Part shown: in pieces, positions 14,524 to 23,011 of the stretch
How the letters are laid out: every line of letters starts with the position of its first letter
Position numbering within the stretch: the stretch's first letter is position 1
NCBI GenBank assembly: GCA_045536155.1
Contig: JAZSMZ010000072.1
Span: 1 to 32,528 of the forward strand
DNA length: 32,528 nt
Origin: JAZQNC01 sp045536155
GTDB lineage: Bacteria; Bacillota; Clostridia; Oscillospirales; CAG-272
Direction of reading: 5' to 3'
The notes under the pieces: model-generated
The model's input: only the letters and a program-made list of their open reading frames with translations
Told to the model about the DNA's origin: nothing
Database searches by the model: none
Made by a program: the position numbers and the translations under genes

Positions 14524-15480
14524 ATGTATTCTATCGGTATAGACCTCGGCGGAACAAATATTGCCGCAGGTATTGTTGACGAAAACTACAAGCTTATTAA
14601 AAAGGCATCCATTCCCACCGGGGCAGACCGTGATGCCACCGCCATCATCGACGACATGGCAAAGCTGGTAAACACTCTCATCTCCGATGCTTCTCTTACA
14701 CCCGACGACATCATCGCGGCAGGTATCGCCTCCCCCGGAAGCGTTAACCCCGAGCGCGGAACTGTCGAATATGCAAACAATCTGCCCTTCAAGGCATTCC
14801 CCATCTGCTCGATGCTCGCTGAGCGCACCGGCATCAAAAAGGTATGCATCGACAACGACGCCAACGCCGCCGCATTGGGCGAAGCCGTTGCGGGCGCTGC
14901 AAAGGGCGCAAAGGATTCGGTTATGATCACCCTCGGCACAGGCGTCGGAGGCGGTATCATCATCAACAACAAGATCTACAGCGGATTCAACTATGCGGGC
15001 GCCGAGCTCGGTCACATCGTTATCGTTTACGACGGCGTACCCTGCTCCTGCGGCAGAAAGGGCTGCTGGGAGGCATACAGCTCCGCTACCGCCCTTGTCC
15101 GCATGACAAAGGAAAAGATGGAGGCAAACAAGGACTCCAAAATGTGGGAGCTCTGCTCGGGCGATATCAACCGCGCAAGCGGAAAGACCTCCTTCAACGC
15201 CGCACGCGAAGGCGATAAAGCCGCAATCGAGCTCGTTGACGAGTACATCTCCTACCTTGCCTGCGGTATATGCAATATCCTCAACATCTTCCAGCCCGAG
15301 ATCATCTCCATCGGAGGAGGCATCTCCAACGAAAAGAGCAATCTGATCGATCCCCTCGTAGCCAAGGTACGCGAGCAGGAATACGGTGCAAAATCGGGCG
15401 TTGACCGTCCCTTCACTCAGATCAAGATCGCCGAGCTTCGCAACGACGCGGGCATCATCGGCGCCGCCGCATTGAGATAA
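14524..15480 (+). CDS. ROK-family sugar kinase, probable glucokinase
   Basis: ROK kinases phosphorylate hexoses or N-acetylhexosamines with ATP. The 318-residue product has the phosphate-binding start YSIGIDLGGTNIAAGI, sugar-binding IDNDANAAALGEA, second phosphate loop ITLGTGVGGGIIINN, the histidine of AELGHIVI, and the zinc-binding CSCGRKGCWEAYSSA. The start ATG at 14524 is chosen because residues just before it do not fit the family and AAAGGA lies about 12 bases upstream; the frame is open farther up into the epimerase end. Sequence resembles Gram-positive glucokinases, but ManNAc kinase or another substrate cannot be excluded. It lies in one operon with the epimerase and two GH36 genes and has highly biased codon use. 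Confidence 0.9.
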   Translation: MYSIGIDLGGTNIAAGIVDENYKLIKKASIPTGADRDATAIIDDMAKLVNTLISDASLTPDDIIAAGIASPGSVNPERGTVEYANNLPFKAFPICSMLAERTGIKKVCIDNDANAAALGEAVAGAAKGAKDSVMITLGTGVGGGIIINNKIYSGFNYAGAELGHIVIVYDGVPCSCGRKGCWEAYSSATALVRMTKEKMEANKDSKMWELCSGDINRASGKTSFNAAREGDKAAIELVDEYISYLACGICNILNIFQPEIISIGGGISNEKSNLIDPLVAKVREQEYGAKSGVDRPFTQIKIAELRNDAGIIGAAALR

Positions 15481-15529
15481 GACATTTTTTACATAAACTC
15501 AGCCATTACCGACGAAAGGAATACCCATT

Positions 15530-17476
15530 ATGAGCAACCTTTATTCAAGCATAAAATCCAAGCTTTTTGCCGATTTCAAGGTAAAGATCAACTACGACAA
15601 CGAAACTTCATGCGAACTCGGTTCTTACACCGAAACTCTGCTTTCCGACCGCGCAATTCTTACATTTGAGCCCTGCGACAAGGTCAAGATATTCGAGATC
15701 ACCGCAAAATTCAACGACAACGCCGTTGCTTTTTACGTAAATGCTGTCCTTGAGGGTGCTGCTTTCAATTTCGAAAGAGCCATCTGCTTCAAGCTCGGAA
15801 ATCTTGAGCCCGAAGCGATCCTCGGAAGCCACGGAAACGGCAACCCCATCTGGATGACTCCCACCTTCAACAAGACCTTTGACGATCTTGCAGATCCTCA
15901 TCACTCCCTTCTCATGAAGGACGGCTCGCTGAACTGGTATCTCCTCTCGCTCACCGGCGACAATTTCCGCGCCGAAAGCGAAAAAGGCTATCTCAACCTC
16001 ACCTCCGACTTTGCAGGTCTTGAGTGTCTCTCGGGCGCCTTCGCGGTTGCTTCCCTTTCGTCCAGCCCCTATGATGCGATCGACTACGCCTTCAAGTTCG
16101 GCCGCCAGTGCGGCGCTATCCGCGTACCCCTCAAGCACGAGCGCACTCTCCCCGAGCATTTCAAAAAGTTCGGCTGGTGCACGTGGGATGCCTTCTACGG
16201 CGAGGTCTGCGAAGAAAAGATCTTTTTAAAGCTTGAAGAGTTCAAAAAGAAGAATATCCCCGTTAAATGGGTCATCATCGACGACGGCTGGTTGAGCGGA
16301 TATGACAGCTGCCTCTGCGCTTACGAAGAGCAGCCCGAAAAGTTCCCGAACGGACTCAAGGCCACCATCAAGCGCATGAAAGAGGAATACGGCATCGAAA
16401 AGGTCGGCGTATGGCACGCCTTCCTCGGTTATTGGTGCGGAATCCATCCCCAGTCTCCCCTTTACGAAAAGGTTAAGGAATACCTCTATCATACCCCCCA
16501 ATCGTGCAGAGAGATCCCCTCTCTTGACGAGGAAAAGGGCTTTAAGTTCTGGGACGGCTGGCACAGCTATTTAAAGGATTGCGGCGTAGACTTTTTGAAG
16601 ATCGACAACCAGAGCTCCACCTCCGGCTGGATCAAGGGCTCGATGCCCACTGCCGAGGGCTGCCGCCACGCGCACAACGCTCTTGAGCGCTCGATAATCA
16701 AAAACTTCGACGGCGCGGTTATCAACTGCATGGGCATGAATATGGAAAACGTGCTCGCACGCCCCATCACCGCAGTTTCGCGCAACAGTGACGACTTCTT
16801 CCCTAAGGACAACGAAAAGGGATTCGTTTCCCACTGCAACCAGAATGCCTACAACGCACTCTGGCACGGCGAGATCTACTACTGCGACTACGATATGTGG
16901 TGGACCAATCACGAGGAGGCTGTACGTCACGGCGTACTCCGCGCTATCGCAGGCTCGCCCATCTACGTCAGCGACGAGCTCGACAACAGTAACATCGAAA
17001 CCCTTCTCCCCGTAATCGAGGACAACGGTGACGTTATGTACTGCGACGATGCCGCTCGTCCCACCCTCGACTGCATCTACACCGACTGCCGCAACTCAGA
17101 CAAGCCTCTTAAGGTATTCAACCGCAGCGGAGACAACTTTGCTGTTGCAGCATTCAACCTCTCCGAAAACGAAGTATCCGACAAGCTCGAGTTCGATACC
17201 ATTCCCAACCTTGATAAGGATTGCGGATACGTTGCATACGAATATTTCACCAAGAAATACACCCTCGTAAACAACTACGATGACATCGACTTCACTCTCG
17301 CAGGCAAGGGCGTTGCAGTATGGTCGCTCTACCCCATCGTAGTTCCTCATGCAGACGAGGACGATTTCGGCACCGATGCCTACATCATGATGGGCAGCAC
17401 CGACAAGTACGTTCCGATCGCATCGAAGAACAAGACCAAGGTTCTTCTTTGTGATATCCCCTTTGAAATTGAATAA
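15530..17476 (+). CDS. GH36-type alpha-galactosidase/raffinose-synthase-like enzyme, copy 1
   Basis: This glycoside hydrolase family 36 protein of 648 residues is of the raffinose synthase/seed-imbibition (Sip1) type. It has an N-terminal beta-sandwich region to about residue 210, then a TIM barrel with WCTWDAF, KWVIIDDGW, VGVWHAFLGYW, candidate nucleophile D359 in DFLKIDNQ, NCMGMN, and candidate acid/base D421 in SRNSDDF, and a C-terminal beta domain. There is no signal peptide, so it acts inside the cell on imported alpha-galactosides or related sugars. AAAGGAA precedes the ATG at about 10 bases. It is followed by a close paralog. No galactokinase, permease or regulator is next to it, so the real substrate is uncertain. 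Transglycosylase activity is possible, as in plant members. Confidence 0.85.
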   Translation: MSNLYSSIKSKLFADFKVKINYDNETSCELGSYTETLLSDRAILTFEPCDKVKIFEITAKFNDNAVAFYVNAVLEGAAFNFERAICFKLGNLEPEAILGSHGNGNPIWMTPTFNKTFDDLADPHHSLLMKDGSLNWYLLSLTGDNFRAESEKGYLNLTSDFAGLECLSGAFAVASLSSSPYDAIDYAFKFGRQCGAIRVPLKHERTLPEHFKKFGWCTWDAFYGEVCEEKIFLKLEEFKKKNIPVKWVIIDDGWLSGYDSCLCAYEEQPEKFPNGLKATIKRMKEEYGIEKVGVWHAFLGYWCGIHPQSPLYEKVKEYLYHTPQSCREIPSLDEEKGFKFWDGWHSYLKDCGVDFLKIDNQSSTSGWIKGSMPTAEGCRHAHNALERSIIKNFDGAVINCMGMNMENVLARPITAVSRNSDDFFPKDNEKGFVSHCNQNAYNALWHGEIYYCDYDMWWTNHEEAVRHGVLRAIAGSPIYVSDELDNSNIETLLPVIEDNGDVMYCDDAARPTLDCIYTDCRNSDKPLKVFNRSGDNFAVAAFNLSENEVSDKLEFDTIPNLDKDCGYVAYEYFTKKYTLVNNYDDIDFTLAGKGVAVWSLYPIVVPHADEDDFGTDAYIMMGSTDKYVPIASKNKTKVLLCDIPFEIE

Positions 17477-17529
17477 GCAATTATAGCCATTATTCTTGCA
17501 TAGACTAACGAAAGGCGATTAATAACACC

Positions 17530-19458
17530 ATGAGCAACCTTTACAATAAAGTGAAATCGGCGCTCTTTTCCGATTTTAAAGCCACGATCACCTACGGCGA
17601 CGTGCCCGATCTTAAGACTATTGAGCTTGGCGACTACACCGAAACCGTTTTGTCCGACCGTGTTATACTCAGCTACAACACTCCCGCAGAGGTAAAGAAA
17701 TTTGAAGTAATCGCAAAATTCACCGACAAAAATATCGTGCTGTACGTTGATGCGGTACTCAACGATCTGAAATTCTACGGCTTTGCGGGTGTTTCCTTCA
17801 AGCTTGGAAACATGAAGCCCGACCGTATTTTGGGCAACTATTCCGCCTGGGGACCCTTCTGGAACGCGCCTTCCTTTAACAACAGCTTTGATGACCTCCG
17901 CGGCAAGCATTTCTCCCTCCTTATAAAAGAGGGAAATCAGCATTGGGCTTTGGCCGCCCTTTGCGGCGACAATTTCCGCGCAGAATGTGAAGGCGGACGA
18001 CTCGATCTGTCGGCAGAGTTCGGCGGACTTGAGTATTACTCGGGCGCGTTTGCATCGATCGCTGTTTCGGCCGACCCTTACGAAGCAATCGATTCCGCGC
18101 ACCGCTTTGCACGTCAGTGCGGCGCAATCCGCGTTCCGCTCAGATACGAGCGCACCCTTCCCTCCCATTTCAGAAAGCTCGGTTGGTGCACCTGGGACGC
18201 ATTCTATTATGACGTTTGCGAAGAGCTTATTTTCAAAAAGCTCGACGAATTCAAAGAAAAGAATATCCCCGTAAAATGGGTAATCATCGACGACGGCTGG
18301 ATGCAGACGGGCGGCGAGGGTCAGCTTTGCTCCTTCATTGAAAACCGTGCAAAATTCCCGAGCGGACTTAAGGCTGTTGTCACACGAATGAAAGAGGAAT
18401 ACGGAATCGAAAAGGTTGCCGTATGGCACGCCTTCCTCGGTTGGTGGAATGGTGTTCATCCGCAATCTGAGCTCTATGAGCAGATGAAGGATTACATCTA
18501 TCAGTCCCCTCAGTCAGGCAGATTCCTCCCCTCCCTTGATGAAGACAAGGCCTTTGTATTCTGGGATACCTGGCACAGCTATCTCAAGAGCTGCGGCATC
18601 GATTTCGTTAAGGTTGACAATCAGAGCTCAACTATCGGGCTTGTCAAGGGTCTTGAGCCCACATCTGTCAGCTGCCGTCATTGCCACAATGCCATCGAAC
18701 GTTCGATAATCAAAAACTTCAAGGGCGCAGTAGTCAACTGCATGGGCATGCACATAGAAAACGCGCTCGCTCGTCCGATTACCGCGGTATCGCGCAACAG
18801 CGACGACTTCTTCCCCAATGATGCGGGCAAGGATTTCTTCTTCCATTGCGAGCAGAATATGTACAACGCCCTCTGGCACTGTCAGCTTTACTACTGCGAC
18901 TTCGATATGTGGTGGAGCAATCACGAGTATGCCGTTCATCACGGCGTTCTCCGCGCCATCTCCGGCTCGCCCGTATATACGAGCGACCAGATTGGTATCA
19001 CCCTTCCTGAAAACCTTATGCCGGTAATTGAGGACAACGGAGACGTCATGATGTGCGACGAAAATGCACGTCCCACCGCCAACTGTCTGTACACCAACTG
19101 CCGCGCTGAGGGCAGATCGCTCAAGGTATACAACTTCAGCGGCGACAATTTCGCATTGGCAGTATTCAACGTCAAAAACGAAAAGGTTACAGAGAATATC
19201 GATTTCTCCGCCATTCCCGGACTCGGTGACGGCGAATATGTCGCATACGAATATTTCACCAAGAAATATTTCCGTATAAAGAAGAACGATTCCCTTCCCT
19301 TCGATCTTGAAGCGAAAGGTATTGCCGCATTCTCCATCTATCCCGTCAAGGCCGACGAAAACGGAGATGAATACGTCATGATGGGAAGCACCGAAAAGTA
19401 TATCCCGATCGCTTCGAAAAACAAGACCAGGGTTTCTCTTGGCGATATAAAATTCTAA
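17530..19458 (+). CDS. GH36-type alpha-galactosidase/raffinose-synthase-like enzyme, copy 2
   Basis: The tandem paralog of the preceding gene, 642 residues, is alignable from the first residues (MSNLYNKVKSALFSDFK against MSNLYSSIKSKLFADFK) to the last (MMGSTEKYIPIASKNKT against MMGSTDKYVPIASKNKT). Catalytic residues are kept: KVDNQSS and SRNSDDF. Differences cluster around loops likely near the active-site rim: DDGWMQTGGEGQL replaces DDGWLSGYDS, VWHAFLGWWNG replaces VWHAFLGYWCG, and SSTIGLVKGLEPTS replaces SSTSGWIKGSMPTA. This suggests divergence in substrate preference, not mere dosage. AAAGG lies about 15 bases before the ATG, long for an RBS. trxB starts 17 bases after its stop. Confidence 0.85.
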   Translation: MSNLYNKVKSALFSDFKATITYGDVPDLKTIELGDYTETVLSDRVILSYNTPAEVKKFEVIAKFTDKNIVLYVDAVLNDLKFYGFAGVSFKLGNMKPDRILGNYSAWGPFWNAPSFNNSFDDLRGKHFSLLIKEGNQHWALAALCGDNFRAECEGGRLDLSAEFGGLEYYSGAFASIAVSADPYEAIDSAHRFARQCGAIRVPLRYERTLPSHFRKLGWCTWDAFYYDVCEELIFKKLDEFKEKNIPVKWVIIDDGWMQTGGEGQLCSFIENRAKFPSGLKAVVTRMKEEYGIEKVAVWHAFLGWWNGVHPQSELYEQMKDYIYQSPQSGRFLPSLDEDKAFVFWDTWHSYLKSCGIDFVKVDNQSSTIGLVKGLEPTSVSCRHCHNAIERSIIKNFKGAVVNCMGMHIENALARPITAVSRNSDDFFPNDAGKDFFFHCEQNMYNALWHCQLYYCDFDMWWSNHEYAVHHGVLRAISGSPVYTSDQIGITLPENLMPVIEDNGDVMMCDENARPTANCLYTNCRAEGRSLKVYNFSGDNFALAVFNVKNEKVTENIDFSAIPGLGDGEYVAYEYFTKKYFRIKKNDSLPFDLEAKGIAAFSIYPVKADENGDEYVMMGSTEKYIPIASKNKTRVSLGDIKF

Positions 19459-19475
19459 AGAAAAGAAGAAGTAAA

Positions 19476-20384
19476 ATGTACGATATAATTATTATCGGAT
19501 CGGGCTGTGCCGGAATGACAGCCGCTATATACGCCTGCCGCGCCTCGATGAAGGTACTCCTTCTCGAGAGTGAGCTGGTCGGCGGTCAGATCGCCTATTC
19601 GCACCGCGTGGAAAACTTCCCTTCGGTCGAGGCCATCGACGGCGCAACGTTTTCCGAGCGACTTTTGGATCAGGCAACAAGCTTTGGCGCAGAATTCAAG
19701 TTTGAGGCCGTGAGCACTCTTCGCGAAAGCGAAAACGGCTGGACGGTCACTACCGATTCGGGCGAATACGAGGGCAAGGCGATCATTATCGCCGTTGGCA
19801 TGAAGCGACGTCTTCTCGGAGTCGAGGGCGAAGAAGAGCTCACCGGTGCGGGAGTATCATACTGCGCCGTATGCGACGGCTCGTTCTTTGCCGATCAGGA
19901 CGTTGCCATCGTCGGCGGAGGTCAGACCGCGCTCCAGGACGCGCTCTATCTTGCCGATATATGCAAATCGGTCACTCTCATTCACCGCCGCGAAGGATTC
20001 AGAGCGGACGAGACAACCGTTCGCGCCGTAAAGAGCAATGAAAAGATCAAAATGGTGCTCAATGCGAGAGTTGCGAAAATCGTCGGCGAAAGCTCGATCG
20101 AGCATCTCGAGATCGAGGACATTCCGTCGGGCAATATCACTAAAATGCCTGTCGACGGATTGTTCGTTGCCATCGGAAATCTCCCCGCGACCACTCCGTT
20201 CAAGGATATTATCGAGCTTGACGGTGAGGGCTTTGTTTTGGCATCGGAAGATTGCCACACAAGCAAAAAGGGCATCTTCGTTGCAGGTGACTGCCGTCAG
20301 AAGACAGTTCGCCAGCTCACCACCGCCGCCTCCGACGGATCGGTTGCCGCACTCGCCGCATCCGAATATGTAAGAGGACTGTAA
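19476..20384 (+). CDS. trxB: Thioredoxin-disulfide reductase
   Basis: This FAD/NADPH enzyme reduces thioredoxin-like proteins. At 302 residues it is the low-molecular-weight type. It has FAD-binding IIGSGCAGMTAAIYACRA, redox-active C130-AVC-C133 in SYCAVCDGSFF, NADPH-binding VAIVGGGQTALQDALYLA and HRREGFRA, and the C-terminal FAD site IFVAGDCRQKTVRQLTTAASDG. GxGxxG is slightly varied (GSGCAG), which is common in clostridial TrxB. No thioredoxin gene is adjacent, but the convergent nrdD carries a redoxin domain that could be its partner. It is the last gene of the mrnC operon, followed by a strong terminator. Confidence 0.94.
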   Translation: MYDIIIIGSGCAGMTAAIYACRASMKVLLLESELVGGQIAYSHRVENFPSVEAIDGATFSERLLDQATSFGAEFKFEAVSTLRESENGWTVTTDSGEYEGKAIIIAVGMKRRLLGVEGEEELTGAGVSYCAVCDGSFFADQDVAIVGGGQTALQDALYLADICKSVTLIHRREGFRADETTVRAVKSNEKIKMVLNARVAKIVGESSIEHLEIEDIPSGNITKMPVDGLFVAIGNLPATTPFKDIIELDGEGFVLASEDCHTSKKGIFVAGDCRQKTVRQLTTAASDGSVAALAASEYVRGL

Positions 20385-20404
20385 AACAATTAAAAGTCAA
20401 TTAA

Positions 20405-20436
20405 AAAAGCTCCGTATCTCGCGATACGGAGCTTTT
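20405..20436. terminator. Bidirectional terminator between trxB and nrdD
   Basis: A perfect 14-bp stem (20405-20418 with 20423-20436, core GCTCCGTATC) has loop TCGC, with A-run and T-run flanks on both sides. The genes are convergent. Confidence 0.93.
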
Positions 20437-20447
20437 CTTTTTAATTC

Positions 20448-22814
20448 TTATCCAACTGCCTTGCAGCCTTCGATGTACGACTTGACTGCGGCAATTCCGG
20501 CATACTTTTTGCCGTTGACAACGAGGGTGGGAGCCTGCTTGATGTCAAATTCCATCGCAAGCTCGCGCGATTCGTTTGCGTCAACTACCTCGTATTTGAT
20601 GCCTGCAGCATCAAGTGCGGCCTTTGCGGTACGGCAGTTGGGGCAGGTCTTGGTGGTGAAGAGCATGGGAACAACGGTCATCGCTGCTGCCTTTTCTTCG
20701 GCCTCTGCCTTTGCCATAGCGTCTGCGCGGTCGTGGAGAGTGGACTTGGAAATGTCGTAAAGCTTTCTGTCCTTGAACTCCTGTGCCTTACCGTCGTTCC
20801 AGTTCTGAACGGGACGGTAGTAACCGGTAATACGGCTGTAAACCTCGGTCTTCTGACCGCACTCGGGACATTCAAATACTTCTCCGGTGATGTATCCGTG
20901 GTTGCGGCATACCGAATATGTAGGAGAAAGTGTATAATAGGGCAGACGGTGATTTTCAGCTATCTTGCGAATAAGCTCTGCCGCGGTCTTCCAATCGGGA
21001 AGTCTTTCGCCGAGGAAAGCGTGGAATACTGTACCCGAGGTATAGAGAGTCTGCAGCTCATCCTGGATATCGAGTGCTTCGAAAACGTCCTCGGTATATC
21101 CAACGGGGAGATGAGAGCTGTTGGTGTAGTAGGGGGTATCTCCGTCCTTGGCAGCGGTGATGATATCGGGATAAAGCTCAACATCCTTCTGAGCAAGACG
21201 GTATGTGGTGGACTCTGCAGGAGTTGCTTCGAGATTGTAAAGATCGCCGTATTTTTCCTGATAGTCGGAGAGGCGATTTCTCATGTGGTTGAGAACTTCC
21301 TTTGCGAACTCCTGAGTCTCTCTGTGTGTAAGATCTGCGCGGAGCCACTTTGCATTGAGACCTACTTCGTTCATACCGATAAGACCGATGGTGGAGAAGT
21401 GGTTGTCGAAGGTACCGAGGTATCTCTTGGTATAGGGATAAAGTCCCTCTTCAAGCAGACGTGTAACGATGGTTCTCTTAACCTTGAGCGAACGTGCGGA
21501 GATATCCATGATGCGGTCGAGGCGGCGGTAGAAATCGTCCTTGTCCTTTGCAAGATATGCAATTCTGGGCAAGTTGATGGTTACAACGCCGATAGAACCG
21601 GTGCTCTCGCCCGATCCGAAGAATCCGCCCGATTTCTTGCGGAGCTCACGGAGGTCAAGGCGGAGACGGCAGCACATCGAACGAACGTCGTTGGGCTCCA
21701 TATCGCTGTTGATGTAGTTGGAGAAATAGGGTGTGCCGTATTTAGCGGTCATCTCGAAGAGAAGACGGTTGTTTTCGTTGTCAGACCAGTCGAAATCACG
21801 GGTGATGGAGTAGGTGGGGATAGGATACTGGAATCCGCGTCCGTTGGCGTCACCTTCGATCATCGTTTCGATGAATGCGCGGTTGATCATATCCATTTCT
21901 TTTTTACAGTCGCCGTAGGTGAAATCCATCTCCTTGCCGCCGACGATGGCCTTCTGGTCACGAAGGTCGGGCGGACAGGTCCAGTCGAGGGTGATGTTGG
22001 AGAATGGTGCCTGAGTACCCCAGCGGCTGGGAGTATTTACGCCGTAAACGAAGGACTGGATGCAGTTCTTTGTTTCCCAATAGGAGAGATTGTCTGCCTT
22101 GATAAAGGGGGCGAGATATGTATCAAAGGAGGAGAATGCCTGAGCGCCTGCCCATTCATTCTGCATGATGCCGAGGAAGTTTACCATCTGGTTGCACAGC
22201 GAAACGAGGTGCTTTGCGGGCTTGGATGTGATCTTGCCGGGAACGCCGCCGAGACCCTCCTGAATAAGCTGACGGAGCGACCAGCCTGCGCAGTATCCGG
22301 TGAGCATCGAAAGGTCGTGGATGTGGATGTCGGCGCTGTCGTGTGCCTTTGCAACTTCGTCATCATATATTTCGGAAAGCCAATACTTTGCGGTATTCTT
22401 TCCCGAAACGTGAAGGATAAGTCCGCCGACAGAATATGTAACGGTGGAGTTTTCCTTAACTCTCCAGTCGCGGATGTATACGTAATCGTCGATGAGCTTT
22501 TTGTAGTCGAGCATCGTCGATTTCATATTACGGATCTTTTCATGCTGCTTACGGTAGAGGATGTATGCCTTTGCAACATCGGCAAAGCCTGCCTGGATAA
22601 GAACAAGCTCAACGCTGTCCTGGATATCCTCAACGTCTATAACTCCGCCCTTGATCTTGGGAGTGAAATCCGCGGTAACTTTAAGGGCAAGCATATCGAT
22701 CACGTCATCGTTATAGGGCTTCTCGGTTGCGTTGAAGGCATTGATTATCGCAACGCGTATTTTTTCAAGATTAAAGTCGACGACCGAACCGTCTCTCTTT
22801 TTTACTCTATACAT
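20448..22814 (-). CDS. nrdD: Anaerobic ribonucleoside-triphosphate reductase with fused C-terminal redoxin
   Basis: This class III ribonucleotide reductase makes dNTPs by glycyl-radical chemistry without oxygen. The 788-residue chain has an N-terminal ATP-cone (VKKRDGSVVDFNLEKIRVAI), the barrel domain (ADIHIHDL, NCIQSFVYGVNTPSRWG, GTPYFSNYINSD), the zinc site (SVCRNHGY and ECPECGQ), and the glycyl-radical loop SRITGYYRP with G664. After an acidic/alanine linker (about 684-711) there is an extra thioredoxin/glutaredoxin-like domain (about 712-788): active site CPNC at 724-727, cis-proline in QAPTLVV, and GKKYAGI. The fusion suggests that electrons come from a thiol redoxin, not formate. nrdG lies upstream on the same strand. 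Its own promoter is covered by NrdR-like boxes. The nearby RBS is AAGGAAG, about 40 bases out of place; close to the ATG I see only weak purine stretches. Confidence 0.95.
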   Translation of the reverse strand: MYRVKKRDGSVVDFNLEKIRVAIINAFNATEKPYNDDVIDMLALKVTADFTPKIKGGVIDVEDIQDSVELVLIQAGFADVAKAYILYRKQHEKIRNMKSTMLDYKKLIDDYVYIRDWRVKENSTVTYSVGGLILHVSGKNTAKYWLSEIYDDEVAKAHDSADIHIHDLSMLTGYCAGWSLRQLIQEGLGGVPGKITSKPAKHLVSLCNQMVNFLGIMQNEWAGAQAFSSFDTYLAPFIKADNLSYWETKNCIQSFVYGVNTPSRWGTQAPFSNITLDWTCPPDLRDQKAIVGGKEMDFTYGDCKKEMDMINRAFIETMIEGDANGRGFQYPIPTYSITRDFDWSDNENNRLLFEMTAKYGTPYFSNYINSDMEPNDVRSMCCRLRLDLRELRKKSGGFFGSGESTGSIGVVTINLPRIAYLAKDKDDFYRRLDRIMDISARSLKVKRTIVTRLLEEGLYPYTKRYLGTFDNHFSTIGLIGMNEVGLNAKWLRADLTHRETQEFAKEVLNHMRNRLSDYQEKYGDLYNLEATPAESTTYRLAQKDVELYPDIITAAKDGDTPYYTNSSHLPVGYTEDVFEALDIQDELQTLYTSGTVFHAFLGERLPDWKTAAELIRKIAENHRLPYYTLSPTYSVCRNHGYITGEVFECPECGQKTEVYSRITGYYRPVQNWNDGKAQEFKDRKLYDISKSTLHDRADAMAKAEAEEKAAAMTVVPMLFTTKTCPNCRTAKAALDAAGIKYEVVDANESRELAMEFDIKQAPTLVVNGKKYAGIAAVKSYIEGCKAVG

Positions 22815-22926
22815 TGTTGTTACCGTTGCCGAAGACTTCGCTCTTCGGGCTTCCTTTCTTTGTAGATAAATTTATTACTCTTTTAACTGCACCCGAAAAA
22901 GGGCGCACTTTTGTTCCGCGAGATAT

Positions 22927-22955
22927 ATTATAACCGAAAATATTGTGTTTGTCAA
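22927..22955 (-). promoter_or_regulatory. Perfect-consensus SigA promoter of nrdD
   Basis: Minus-strand TTGACA (22950-22955), a 17-base spacer and TATAAT (22927-22932). The leader would be about 105 bases. The spacer carries an NrdR-like box. Confidence 0.88.
22933..22948. promoter_or_regulatory. NrdR-like box A, inside the nrdD promoter spacer
   Basis: ACCGAAAATATTGTGT agrees with the published NrdR-box pattern acaCwAtATaTwGtgt at 13 of 16 positions by my count. It fills the space between -35 and -10. Confidence 0.5.
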
Positions 22956-22963
22956 GGGGTTAA

Positions 22964-22979
22964 CCACAATATATAGTAT
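22964..22979. promoter_or_regulatory. NrdR-like box B, upstream of nrdD -35
   Basis: CCACAATATATAGTAT matches the NrdR pattern at 14 of 16 positions by my count. Its start is 31 bases from box A, the three-turn spacing usual for NrdR pairs. Confidence 0.7.
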
Positions 22980-22995
22980 TTATTTTTTGATGAAT

Positions 22996-23011
22996 ATACA
23001 ATATATCGTCT
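22996..23011. promoter_or_regulatory. NrdR-like box C, at the end of nrdG
   Basis: ATACAATATATCGTCT matches the NrdR pattern at 13 of 16 positions by my count and starts 32 bases from box B. It overlaps the nrdG stop codon. Confidence 0.5.

Noticed and set aside
17380..18465. 361-codon minus-strand open frame between and within the GH36 genes
   Set aside because: It is a shadow of the second GH36 gene; similar shadows arise in the first copy, which shows a compositional cause.
20733..22865. 710-codon plus-strand open frame across nrdD
   Set aside because: It is antisense to a certain gene with all catalytic motifs; its protein is low in sense and rich in Val, Cys and Gly, as typical shadows are.
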